Shown here in pieces: positions 23,492-32,414 of a stretch of 43,317 nt of DNA. The stretch covers positions 92,940 to 136,256 of the forward strand of contig CAJUDQ010000002.1 of NCBI GenBank assembly GCA_910585215.1. Direction: 5' to 3'. Under the pieces are notes generated by a model that was not told where the DNA came from, searched no databases, and was given only the letters and a program-made list of their open reading frames with translations. Origin of the DNA: an uncultured Lachnospiraceae bacterium. Its GTDB lineage: Bacteria; Bacillota; Clostridia; Lachnospirales; Lachnospiraceae. The translations under genes and the position numbers were made by a program. Every line of letters starts with the position of its first letter. Within the stretch, counting starts at the first letter, position 1.

Positions 23492-24829
23492 ATGGGCAGA
23501 TATTTTGGCACAGACGGTTTTCGGGGAGAGGCAAATGTAACATTAAATGTGGAGCATGCATATAAGGTAGGAAGATATCTCGGGTGGTATTTTGGAAAAA
23601 GTCATAAAGCTAGAGTAGTGATAGGAAAGGATACCCGAAGAAGCAGCTATATGTTTGAATATGCTCTTGCAGCAGGGCTGACGGCTTCCGGTGCAGATGC
23701 ATATCTTCTTCATGTTACAACAACTCCGAGTGTGTCTTATGTAGTAAGAACAGAGGAATTTGACTGTGGAATTATGATATCTGCAAGCCATAATCCGTTC
23801 TATGATAATGGAATCAAGGTGATTAACGGTCAGGGAATGAAGCTGGAAGCAGCAATAGAAGCAGAGATAGAGGATTATATTGACGGGATTCTGCCGGAAA
23901 TTCCGTTTGCGGTAAAGGAAAATATAGGAAAAACAGTTGACTTTGCCGCAGGCAGAAACCGTTATATTGGTTATCTGATTTCAATTGCCACACGGTCTTT
24001 TAAAGATAAAACAGTAGCACTTGACTGCTCAAATGGAAGTGCTTCTGCAATTGCAAAAAATGTATTTGATGCATTGGGGGCAAAGACATTAGTCATTCAC
24101 AATGAGCCGGACGGGACAAATATTAATACAGACTGTGGTTCTACACATATTGATGTTCTTGTGGATTTTGTGAAAAAGAACAAAGTGGATGTGGGATTTG
24201 CCTATGACGGAGATGCCGACAGATGTATTGCTGTAGATGAAAATGGGAATATTGTAGACGGGGACTCGATTATGTATGTATGTGGAACTTATATGAAAGA
24301 ATGTGGGCAGTTAAATAACAATACTGTGGTGACAACTGTCATGTCTAATATCGGGCTGTACAGAGCATTTGAGGAAAAAGGAATTGCAACGGAACAGACG
24401 GCAGTCGGTGACAAGTATGTATGTGAAAATATGATGAAAAATGGTCATTGTCTGGGTGGAGAACAGTCAGGACATATTATTTTCAGCAAGCATGCAGCGA
24501 CGGGAGACGGTATTCTTACATCCCTGAAAGTAATGGAAGCAATGATAGAGAAAAAGCAGAGTCTTGGGTGGTTGACCAGAGAGTTGAAGATTTTTCCACA
24601 GCTTCTGGTCAATGTCAAAGTAGCAGATAAAAATATAGCCATGAAGGATGAGGAGGTTTTAAAAGCAGCAGACGAAGTGGGAAAAAAGCTGGAAGGAAAT
24701 GGAAGAATTTTATTGAGGCCAAGTGGTACAGAGAATCTTGTAAGGGTAATGGTAGAGGCGGAAACTGACGAACTGTGCAAAGAGATGGCGGAGCTTGTAG
24801 TAGAGAAACTGAAAAAATATGCCATATAA
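23492..24829 (+). CDS. glmM: Phosphoglucosamine mutase
   Basis: A 445-residue enzyme that converts glucosamine-6-phosphate to glucosamine-1-phosphate on the way to UDP-GlcNAc and peptidoglycan. Landmarks are MGRYFGTDGFRGE at the N-terminus, the phosphoserine loop ISASHNP with S99, the metal loop DGDADR at 239-244, GEQSGHIIF, and the phosphate-binding RPSGTENLVRVMVE near the end. GGAGG at 23479-23483 fits the ATG at 23492; the frame begins five codons earlier but that start is worse. GlmM also binds CdaA and inhibits c-di-AMP synthesis in other Firmicutes. Confidence 0.97.
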   Translation: MGRYFGTDGFRGEANVTLNVEHAYKVGRYLGWYFGKSHKARVVIGKDTRRSSYMFEYALAAGLTASGADAYLLHVTTTPSVSYVVRTEEFDCGIMISASHNPFYDNGIKVINGQGMKLEAAIEAEIEDYIDGILPEIPFAVKENIGKTVDFAAGRNRYIGYLISIATRSFKDKTVALDCSNGSASAIAKNVFDALGAKTLVIHNEPDGTNINTDCGSTHIDVLVDFVKKNKVDVGFAYDGDADRCIAVDENGNIVDGDSIMYVCGTYMKECGQLNNNTVVTTVMSNIGLYRAFEEKGIATEQTAVGDKYVCENMMKNGHCLGGEQSGHIIFSKHAATGDGILTSLKVMEAMIEKKQSLGWLTRELKIFPQLLVNVKVADKNIAMKDEEVLKAADEVGKKLEGNGRILLRPSGTENLVRVMVEAETDELCKEMAELVVEKLKKYAI

Positions 24830-24884
24830 CAGGAAGGCCGAAAGAACAATAGAAAAGAAACAGATGTTTGAAATGGAGAGGCAT

Positions 24885-25832
24885 ATGGGAAAGGTAGATG
24901 CAGTGAAGGTAGATGCGGTAGTTATGGTTTATAAGCCGGACAAAACATTATATGATATTGTCAGCAGGCTTATGGGACAGACTGTGGTTCCTCAAAATAT
25001 TTATCTTATACGGACAAAGAGTAGAGAAGATGGGCAAACAGAGGATGTTCTTCGGGAAATTTTAAGAAGCTATCCGGATGTAAAAGTGACAGATGTCGCT
25101 GAAGAGGAATTTGACCATGGTGGTACTAGGGATATGGCTATGCATTTATGCACCTCGGATTATGTTTTAATGATGAGTCAGGATGCTGAACCGAAGAACC
25201 GCAAGCTTGTTGAAAATCTTCTAAAGGCGCAGGGCGAAAAAATATCAGTGGTATATGCAAAGCAGGAGCCGGATAAAGACTGCAGAATCGTTGAGAGGTA
25301 TACAAGGTCGTTTAATTATCCGGAAGAGTCCTCTTCGGCAATGGAAACAGCCGCAAAGACAAATAATGGAATCAAAGCTATTTTCTGTTCGGATGTTTGC
25401 GCCATGTATGACAGAAAAGCATATGAGGCAGTAGGGGGATTTCCAGGTAAAATTATTTTTAATGAAGATGAGATATTTGCGGCAAAATCTTTAAGAGCAG
25501 GATATGATGTGCTTTATGAGGTATCGGCTGTTGTGCTGCATTCACATAATTACAGCGGAGTACAGTATTTTAAAAGATATTTTGATTTGGGGGTTTCCCA
25601 TGCAGATTTCAGATATATTTTTGATGAATATCATGCCAGCGACGAGGGAATACGTCTGGTAAAACAGACTGCCAGATATTTGATAAAAAGAAAGCGGTAT
25701 TTTGACATTCCAGTGCTGATTTATCACAGTGGAATGAAATTTGTGGGAATGAAACTCGGAAAGATGTATAAGATGCTTCCAAAAAAAGTTGTCATGGCGT
25801 GCACAACAAATAAATTTTATTGGAAGAGGTAA
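24885..25832 (+). CDS. Glycosyltransferase family 2 (rhamnosyltransferase-like)
   Basis: A GT-A-fold glycosyltransferase of about 315 residues. VKVDAVVMVYKPD starts the fold, DHGGTRDMAM and MMSQDAEP form the nucleotide-sugar region, and FNEDEIFAAKSLRAGY is the acceptor-side motif. This pattern is common in bacterial rhamnosyltransferases; the rfbD gene next door makes dTDP-rhamnose as donor likely. The start is uncertain: ATG 24885 has GGAGAGG just upstream, but the frame is open back to an ATG at 24819 overlapping glmM. The gene begins the surface-glycan locus with no gap or terminator after glmM, so it may share the cdaA-operon transcript. Confidence 0.85.
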   Translation: MGKVDAVKVDAVVMVYKPDKTLYDIVSRLMGQTVVPQNIYLIRTKSREDGQTEDVLREILRSYPDVKVTDVAEEEFDHGGTRDMAMHLCTSDYVLMMSQDAEPKNRKLVENLLKAQGEKISVVYAKQEPDKDCRIVERYTRSFNYPEESSSAMETAAKTNNGIKAIFCSDVCAMYDRKAYEAVGGFPGKIIFNEDEIFAAKSLRAGYDVLYEVSAVVLHSHNYSGVQYFKRYFDLGVSHADFRYIFDEYHASDEGIRLVKQTARYLIKRKRYFDIPVLIYHSGMKFVGMKLGKMYKMLPKKVVMACTTNKFYWKR

Positions 25833-25855
25833 ATTCAGCTATAAGGAGGCAGACA

Positions 25856-26731
25856 GTGAAAAGGATATTAGTAACAGGTGCAAATGGACAGCTTGGACGA
25901 GCTATCCGCAAAGAATATAAAAGTGAAGAGGCGGAATTTTTCAATACAGATGTAGTAAAAGCAGACGGAGTCAATGCAACACTTGACATTACCGATATTG
26001 ATGAGGTAATGTCCCTGATACGACAGGAAAGGCCAGACATAATCATAAACTGTGCGGCACATACAAATGTTGACAAGTGTGAGCAGGAGTGGGATTTAGC
26101 ATATAAAATTAATGCAATTGGACCAAGAAATCTGAGTATTGCGGCAGCAGAAACGGGCGCAAAAATCATACATGTTTCTACAGACTATGTGTTTGAGGGA
26201 AATGGAACGACTCCATATACGGAATTTGATGTTCCAAATCCAATCAGCGCTTATGGAAAAACAAAATATGAGGGAGAGAAGTTTGTAAAGGAGTTTGCAG
26301 ACAAATATTTTATTTTGAGAACCGCATGGCTGTATGGAGATGGTAAGAATTTTGTAAAGACCATGCTTCGGCTGTCTGAGACAAACGAGGAGGTAAGTGT
26401 AGTTTGTGACCAGCTTGGCTCACCAACCAGTGCATTGGAGCTTGCAAAAATGATACATTATCTTGAACCGACAGAAAACTATGGATTGTTTCATGCAACC
26501 TGTGAGGGTGATACAAACTGGGCGGATTTTACAGAAGAAATTTTCCGGTTGGCCGGTAAAAGCACAAAAGTCAGACATGTCACCTCTGAACAATATGCAC
26601 AGATGAATCCGGCATCGGCAAAAAGACCGGCGTATTCCATACTGGAAAACTATATGATTAAGCTGACCAGTGATTTTAGAATGGCTGACTGGAAAGATGC
26701 GATTGCAGAGTATATGAAACAGGTATTGTAA
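25856..26731 (+). CDS. rfbD: dTDP-4-dehydrorhamnose reductase
   Basis: A 291-residue NAD(P)-dependent short-chain reductase catalysing the last step to dTDP-L-rhamnose. The nucleotide-binding TGANGQLG lies at residues 7-14, followed by CAAHTNVDKCE, STDYVFEG, and the catalytic Y133-x3-K137 in YGKTKYEGE. DQLGSPTSALELA and the C-terminal RPAYSILEN are typical for RmlD. GTG 25856 is the start because AAGGAGG (25843-25849) sits 6 bases before it. The partners rfbA, rfbB and rfbC are not in the window. Confidence 0.93.
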   Translation: MKRILVTGANGQLGRAIRKEYKSEEAEFFNTDVVKADGVNATLDITDIDEVMSLIRQERPDIIINCAAHTNVDKCEQEWDLAYKINAIGPRNLSIAAAETGAKIIHVSTDYVFEGNGTTPYTEFDVPNPISAYGKTKYEGEKFVKEFADKYFILRTAWLYGDGKNFVKTMLRLSETNEEVSVVCDQLGSPTSALELAKMIHYLEPTENYGLFHATCEGDTNWADFTEEIFRLAGKSTKVRHVTSEQYAQMNPASAKRPAYSILENYMIKLTSDFRMADWKDAIAEYMKQVL

Positions 26732-26778
26732 GCAGGCATGCAAAATAACAATATTGACAAAGAATGTGAGGTTCTATT

Positions 26779-27945
26779 ATGAGGATAGCAGTAGCAGGCG
26801 TCGGATATGTGGGATTGTCAAATGCGATTTTACTGGCGCAGCATAATGAGGTAAAGGCATATGATATTATTCCCGAAAAGGTGGATATGGTAAATGCAAG
26901 AAAATCTCCCATTGTAGATAAGGAAATTGAGGAATATTTTGCTTCCAGAGAATTAAATCTGAAGGCGACTACAAATCAAACAGAGGCATTTGAAAATGCA
27001 GAATTTATTATTATTTCTACGCCGACAAATTATGACCCAGACAGAAATTACTTTGATACTTCGTCTGTGGAGCAAGTGATTGAATCTGTGCTTGAAATTA
27101 ATCCAAAAGCAGTAATGGTAGTAAAATCTACAATTCCGGTTGGATATATAAAGTCTGTAAAGGAAAAATACAAGATAGACAACATTATGTTTTCTCCTGA
27201 ATTTTTAAGAGAGGGACGAGCATTATATGACAATTTGTATCCGTCAAGAATTGTTGTGGGAGAACAGTCAGAGAGAGCAGAAAAATTTGTCACACTGTTA
27301 AAGGAAGGCGCAATAAAGCAGGATATTCCGGTGCTGTATACAGATTCTACAGAGGCAGAGGCGATTAAGTTATTTGCAAATACCTATCTGGCACTTCGGG
27401 TTTCTTTTTTTAATGAATTGGATACTTATGCTGAAGTAAGAGGATTAAATACAAAACAGATTATTGATGGAGTCGGACTGGACCCGCGAATCGGAACACA
27501 TTATAACAATCCTTCCTTTGGATATGGAGGATATTGTCTGCCAAAGGATACAAAACAGCTTCTGGCAAATTATCAGGATGTGCCAGAAAATTTGATTCAT
27601 GCGATAGTGGATTCCAATTCTACGAGAAAGGACCATATTGCAAATATGATTATAAAGAAAAATCCAAAGGTGGTAGGCGTGTACAGGCTGACCATGAAGA
27701 GCAATTCGGATAATTTCCGCCAGTCGTCGATTCAGGGAGTAATGAAAAGAATTAAGGCAAAGGGAATTGAAGTGGTGGTATATGAGCCTGCATTTGAAGA
27801 AGAGGAATTTTTCAGGTCCAGAGTTTTAAGAGACCTTGAAGAATTTAAGAAAATCAGTGATGTGATTGTGGCAAATAGAATGAATGAAGATTTGGCAGAT
27901 GTAAAAGAAAAAGTATATACAAGGGATTTGTTTGCAAGAGATTAA
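26779..27945 (+). CDS. ugd: UDP-glucose 6-dehydrogenase
   Basis: A 388-residue enzyme oxidising UDP-glucose to UDP-glucuronate with NAD+. The N-terminal Rossmann motif is VAGVGYVGLSNA, then STPTNYD, VKSTIPVGY and FSPEFLREG; the catalytic Cys253 is in GGYCLPKDT. The C-terminal domain contains RQSSIQGVMKRIKAKG and VYEPAF. Its length fits the short class of UGD. It supplies uronic acid for a surface polysaccharide, alongside the rhamnose gene before it and the SDR gene 20 bases after it. Confidence 0.95.
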   Translation: MRIAVAGVGYVGLSNAILLAQHNEVKAYDIIPEKVDMVNARKSPIVDKEIEEYFASRELNLKATTNQTEAFENAEFIIISTPTNYDPDRNYFDTSSVEQVIESVLEINPKAVMVVKSTIPVGYIKSVKEKYKIDNIMFSPEFLREGRALYDNLYPSRIVVGEQSERAEKFVTLLKEGAIKQDIPVLYTDSTEAEAIKLFANTYLALRVSFFNELDTYAEVRGLNTKQIIDGVGLDPRIGTHYNNPSFGYGGYCLPKDTKQLLANYQDVPENLIHAIVDSNSTRKDHIANMIIKKNPKVVGVYRLTMKSNSDNFRQSSIQGVMKRIKAKGIEVVVYEPAFEEEEFFRSRVLRDLEEFKKISDVIVANRMNEDLADVKEKVYTRDLFARD

Positions 27946-27965
27946 AATATGGGAGATAATGATAA

Positions 27966-28817
27966 ATGCAGAAAAAGGTTTTAGTGACAGGTGCAGGCGG
28001 ATATATTGGCCGGCATGTTGTCAAAGAGCTTCTTGAAAAAGGAGCGATGGTATTTGCAGCAGATATAAAATTTGACGGTCTTGATGACAGGGCTGTCAAA
28101 TTAAAGACAGACATATTTTCTGCAAATAAAAATATATATGAAGAGCTTGGAAGTCCGGATGTATGTCTTCATATGGCATGGAGGGACGGATTTGTGCATA
28201 ATTCTGACAGGCATATTTTAGATCTGGAAAAACACTACTTTTTTGTGAAAAGTATGATAGAGGGAGGATTAAAGCAAATTGCTGTTATGGGATCCATGCA
28301 TGAAGTCGGTTATCATGAGGGAGCAATTGATGAATATACACCTACAAATCCATTGTCATTATATGGAATTGCAAAAAATACACTGCGTCAGCTTACAATG
28401 TTGACAGCAAAAAATAATAATGCGATTGTTCAGTGGATTCGCGGATTTTATATATATGGGGATGATTTAAACAGTAATTCCATATTTTCTAAAATTGTAA
28501 AGGCAGAGCAGGAAGGAAAACAGGAATTTCCATTTACCACCGGAAAAAATCTGTATGATTTTATCTCTATTCAGGAAATGGCAGAGCAGATTGCAACAAT
28601 TGTTATGCAAGATAAAGTGACAGGGATTATTAACAGTTGTACAGGAGAACCGGTTTCTCTTGCAGAAAAGATAGAAGGTTTTATCAAAGAAAATGGTTTT
28701 CAAATCAAGTTAAAATATGGAGCTTTTCCTGACAGACCTTACGATTCTCCGGGGATATGGGGAGATGCAACAAAGATTCATCAAATTATGAAGTTTGAAG
28801 AAAAAGAGACACATTAA
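27966..28817 (+). CDS. NAD-dependent epimerase/dehydratase (nucleotide-sugar SDR)
   Basis: A 283-residue extended short-chain dehydrogenase. It has VTGAGGYIGRHV at the N-terminus, MGSMHEVGYHEG where the serine region lies, and YGIAKNT as the catalytic Y-x3-K. The C-terminal part (YDFISIQEMAEQI, IINSCTGEPVSL) is like sugar-nucleotide reductases and epimerases. The exact reaction cannot be read; a dTDP- or UDP-sugar 4-reductase is possible. It follows ugd closely and precedes a 126-base gap before the LTA-synthase-like gene. Confidence 0.8.
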   Translation: MQKKVLVTGAGGYIGRHVVKELLEKGAMVFAADIKFDGLDDRAVKLKTDIFSANKNIYEELGSPDVCLHMAWRDGFVHNSDRHILDLEKHYFFVKSMIEGGLKQIAVMGSMHEVGYHEGAIDEYTPTNPLSLYGIAKNTLRQLTMLTAKNNNAIVQWIRGFYIYGDDLNSNSIFSKIVKAEQEGKQEFPFTTGKNLYDFISIQEMAEQIATIVMQDKVTGIINSCTGEPVSLAEKIEGFIKENGFQIKLKYGAFPDRPYDSPGIWGDATKIHQIMKFEEKETH

Positions 28818-28943
28818 ATTTTTGGTATAAATATTAATAATGGAATGCGGGAGCGTTTATAATAATTTCTATGAAAATCTTATCTAAATAAGGGTAAACT
28901 ATATCGTTGAAGGATAAAAATAATAGATATGATTGGAGTAAAA

Positions 28944-31373
28944 ATGAAAAATAAATTGTTTGAACTGACGAAAAAAAATAGTATTGTTTTCGCAGTATAT
29001 TTACTGCTTTTCATTGGATTATTTATATTAGTAATAAGAAAAAATGAAAAAGAAACCTTTATAACACAAACACCTTCGAATGCTGAAAATATTATTGAAG
29101 GTATTTATAAAAATGTTAAATGCAGACAGTATTTTGAGGTACCAAAAAACAGCAGAGTGGAATTTATCAGTATTCAGTTCGCAACATATAACAGTTATAT
29201 CAATACAGATGGCATTACATTTACTTTATATTCAGAAGATGATATCGCATTATACACAAAAAAAATAGCTGGGAATGAATTACAGGATAATGCCTATTTT
29301 TCTATTGTAATTGATAAAAAGGTCAAAAATAAAAGTGGAAGTTACTATTTTGAGATAACAGGAACAGATACGAATAAGAATAAGCTGCCTCCTGCAATTT
29401 GGTGTTCAAACAATAATGAAGTCAGTACTTCTTTATATATTAATGAGGAAAAGCAGGATTTTAATATTAATGCAGTTTATAAGTATTCAAGAATAAAATA
29501 TTCTCTTTATATTCATTTGGCTTTCCAACTTTTAGCATGTATTTTTATTTCATTTTTCTGTTTTAAAAATATAAGTAATAAAACAATTTCTGTTTCTATT
29601 AATTTATTCATATTTTTGGCTAATTTTGTATTTATAGAATGGTTTACAGAACGTATAGGAATTGGTGGAATTGACATTACTTTTGCAATTCGATGCATGA
29701 CATACATCTTAATGCTTTGCGTACAGCTTATTATTTTTGGAATCTGCGGAAATGTCTATCTGTCTATTATTATTACCGATAGTTTTCTTGCTCTCGCATC
29801 AGTAGTAAACTATTTTGTTATGATATACAGAGGGGTAACGATTGTTCCTTCCGATTTATTTTCCGTAGGTACTTTGGTTACGGTTATGGATACCTATTTT
29901 ATAACGTTTACGGTATCTCAGCTTGTTTTATTTATGTGGCTTCTTCTATGGTTAAGATTAAATATGAAGCTTATGGTAGCAGACCGGTACTATTTGGAAT
30001 GGAGCAGGAAAAAAAGTACTATTTTACGAAAGGCAATCTCAGGAGTCATTGCGATCACAACAGGAGGAATTGGAATTTTTTGTCTGTGCAGTCCTGATAT
30101 TCTGAAGACTACAGGAATTATACCTTATATATGGGACAGAAATCAGGGATATTTTAATAATGGTCCATTTATGAATTTTATGGTAAATGTTCAATATGCA
30201 TTTATAAAGAAGCCAGGGGGGGGGTACAGCATAGAGCTTGCACAGCAGTATTTGAAAAAATATGAAAATAAATCAAGCAATCAAACGGAGGACAGTGTCA
30301 AAAAACCGAATATTATCATTATTATGAATGAAAGTATGGCGGATTTTCAGTCTTATGAAAATAACGATGTTACATTTAACAGTGACCCGCTGCCGTTTAT
30401 CCACAGTTTGAAAGATAATACCATAAAAGGTGACTGTTATGTTTCTATCTTTGGGTCGGCAACATCGAATAGTGAAATGGAAGCTTTAACAGGACATTCT
30501 ATGGCATTTTTTCCAAATGGAAGCATCATCTATCAGCAGTTTCCTCAGGATACCACATTTGGTCTGGTAAGTGATTTGAAATCTTTTGGATATACATGTA
30601 TTGCAGTACATCCATGTACAAGAACAAACTGGAACAGAGACAAGGTATATGAAAGTATGGGATTTGATATGTTTTATTCAGAAGAAGATTTTGATAATCC
30701 TGAAATGGTACGATGGGTCAGTGATAGAGCAACCTATGATAAAATTATAGAATTATATGAAGAGAAGGAAGAGGGAGAATCCCTGTTTGTATTTGATGTG
30801 ACAATGCAGGGACATGGAGGTTATACAACAAATTATAAATGGGAGAATGCTATTAGTGTGGAGGGAGAATCTTTTCCTCAGACAGAGGAATATTTATCTT
30901 CTACCTATGTTTCGGATAAAGCATTTGAATATTTGATAGATTATTTTGAAAAGGAAGAAGAACCAGTTTTGATTTTTATGTTTGGAGACCATCAACCATC
31001 CATAGAAAATGAGTTTTTTGAACTTTTACTGGGAAAGTCTTTGAAAGAGCTTACTTTGGAGGAAACACAAAGAAGATATGTTACTCCTTATTTGTTATGG
31101 ACAAACTATGAAATAAACAACAAGAAGAATAAAGATATTTCTGCGAATCAGATTTCAAAACTGATAAAGGAAAAAGCTGGTCTGGAGTTATCTTCTTATG
31201 ACAGGTTTATTCAAAATTTCAGCAAAAAAATACCATTGATTAATGCAAATGGTTATATGGATAATACCGGTAAATGGTACAGCTTTGAAGAAGAAAGTAA
31301 ATATGAGGATTTACTCAACCAGTATAGAATGATCCAATATGCAATTTATTGTGATGGATTGGAACCAAAATAA
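28944..31373 (+). CDS. LTA synthase-like phosphoglycerol transferase/sulfatase-fold protein
   Basis: An 809-residue membrane enzyme. One helix at about 10-32 is followed by an outer domain (35-185) and then about five helices (185-410). The C-terminal alkaline-phosphatase-superfamily domain carries E463 in IIIMNESM, the probable catalytic T507 in ATSNSEMEALTG, and D682-H683 in FGDHQP. This is the metal site and nucleophile pattern of lipoteichoic acid synthases and related phosphoglycerol transferases. It may put glycerol-phosphate or another phospho-group on the polymer made by this locus. The start at ATG 28944 has TTGGAG before it; the frame is open to 28929. A run of nine G at 30216-30224 encodes G425-427 just before the catalytic domain. 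Confidence 0.9.
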   Translation: MKNKLFELTKKNSIVFAVYLLLFIGLFILVIRKNEKETFITQTPSNAENIIEGIYKNVKCRQYFEVPKNSRVEFISIQFATYNSYINTDGITFTLYSEDDIALYTKKIAGNELQDNAYFSIVIDKKVKNKSGSYYFEITGTDTNKNKLPPAIWCSNNNEVSTSLYINEEKQDFNINAVYKYSRIKYSLYIHLAFQLLACIFISFFCFKNISNKTISVSINLFIFLANFVFIEWFTERIGIGGIDITFAIRCMTYILMLCVQLIIFGICGNVYLSIIITDSFLALASVVNYFVMIYRGVTIVPSDLFSVGTLVTVMDTYFITFTVSQLVLFMWLLLWLRLNMKLMVADRYYLEWSRKKSTILRKAISGVIAITTGGIGIFCLCSPDILKTTGIIPYIWDRNQGYFNNGPFMNFMVNVQYAFIKKPGGGYSIELAQQYLKKYENKSSNQTEDSVKKPNIIIIMNESMADFQSYENNDVTFNSDPLPFIHSLKDNTIKGDCYVSIFGSATSNSEMEALTGHSMAFFPNGSIIYQQFPQDTTFGLVSDLKSFGYTCIAVHPCTRTNWNRDKVYESMGFDMFYSEEDFDNPEMVRWVSDRATYDKIIELYEEKEEGESLFVFDVTMQGHGGYTTNYKWENAISVEGESFPQTEEYLSSTYVSDKAFEYLIDYFEKEEEPVLIFMFGDHQPSIENEFFELLLGKSLKELTLEETQRRYVTPYLLWTNYEINNKKNKDISANQISKLIKEKAGLELSSYDRFIQNFSKKIPLINANGYMDNTGKWYSFEEESKYEDLLNQYRMIQYAIYCDGLEPK
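30216..30224. repeat. Nine-G homopolymer inside the LTA-synthase-like gene
   Basis: An uninterrupted run of nine G encodes three glycines between the membrane part and the catalytic domain. In such AT-rich DNA this is exceptional. Gain or loss of one G would shift the frame and remove the catalytic half. Confidence 0.9.
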
Positions 31374-31441
31374 CCAATATCAAAGATTATAAGGGATAAA
31401 TTTTATAGTTTGTCATTACTTGAAAAGGAACTGCTATGTAC

Positions 31442-31470
31442 TTGTATAATCAATATTAAAATGTTATAAT
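31442..31470 (+). promoter_or_regulatory. Promoter before the licD-family gene
   Basis: TTGTAT (31442-31447), 17 bases, then TATAAT (31465-31470) with a TGT extended -10. It suggests a separate transcript from licD onward, covering the phosphonate module. Confidence 0.65.
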
Positions 31471-31550
31471 AGTTGAGATTTGTAGAGAAAAGAAACAAAA
31501 TGACTGTAACAGTAAAACTTATAAAAACAGGTAAAGGAATGAATACAAAT

Positions 31551-32390
31551 ATGAAATACAAAAAAGAAGTTCTGCTGAAAGTACAGGCTCTTGAAAAAAT
31601 GATTTTACAGGATTTTCATAATATATGTAAGAAGCATGGGGCAGATTATTTTATTATGTATGGAAGTGGAATTGGCGTAGAAAGGCACAAAGACATGATA
31701 CCATGGGATGATGATATTGATGTCGGAATGCTCAGAGAGGATTTTAACAAAATTATTTCTGTTATAAAAAAAGATTATTCAGATAAATATGAAGTTTTGA
31801 ACTTTGAGGAAAATAATAAATTTCCAATTGTGACTACTCAGATTATATTGAAGGGTACAAAATTCAGAGTAAAGGAATTTAAAGAAATAGATTGTAATTT
31901 TGGTATTTATCTGGATGTATTTCCTTTTGACTATGTCAGTAATGAAAAAAAGGAAGCAGAAAAACAGATGAAAAAAGCATGGTTTTATAATAAACTTCTT
32001 ATTCTGAGAAATATGGGCGGACCAAAGCTTCCATTTAAAGGATGGAAAAACAGAGCCGTGGAAATAATATGTAATATCATACATGGAGGTTTGAAGCTGT
32101 TTCATATAAATCCTCAGAAAATTTATAAAAATTATATGAAGCAGACAGCAAAATATAAAGATACCGACCGAATAGGATTTTTTGGTGCAACTATGCCGGG
32201 AACAGAGATATTTTATAAAAAAGATATTTTTCCTGTAATTGAAAAACCTTTTGGGGATAGTGTGGTAAAGGTTCCATATAATAATGACAAAATACTCCGC
32301 CATTTGTATGGAGACTATATGAAATTACCAGCAAAGGAAGATAGAGTAAATCATTGTCCGATAGAACTGGATTTTGGAGCATATAAATAA
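31551..32390 (+). CDS. LicD-family phosphotransferase
   Basis: A protein of about 279 residues of the LicD family (LicD/Fukutin-type nucleotidyl- or phospho-transferase). The signature is GVERHKDMIPWDDDIDVG, with the acidic cluster D53-D55 and D57. LicD of pneumococci transfers phosphocholine from CDP-choline to teichoic acid; other members transfer other phospho-headgroups. With a PEP mutase and decarboxylase downstream it could attach a phosphonate headgroup to the locus's glycan. The start is uncertain: GTAAAGGA at 31531-31538 favours ATG 31551 (or 31539, with no spacing), and the frame is open from 31500. Confidence 0.88.
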   Translation: MKYKKEVLLKVQALEKMILQDFHNICKKHGADYFIMYGSGIGVERHKDMIPWDDDIDVGMLREDFNKIISVIKKDYSDKYEVLNFEENNKFPIVTTQIILKGTKFRVKEFKEIDCNFGIYLDVFPFDYVSNEKKEAEKQMKKAWFYNKLLILRNMGGPKLPFKGWKNRAVEIICNIIHGGLKLFHINPQKIYKNYMKQTAKYKDTDRIGFFGATMPGTEIFYKKDIFPVIEKPFGDSVVKVPYNNDKILRHLYGDYMKLPAKEDRVNHCPIELDFGAYK

Positions 32391-32414
32391 AGGTTGATAG
32401 AAAAGAGAAAGAAT

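Noticed and set aside
28818..28943. Promoter before the LTA-synthase-like gene
   Set aside because: A TATAAT at 28858-28863 is present, but no acceptable -35 lies 16-18 bases upstream, so it was not listed as a feature.
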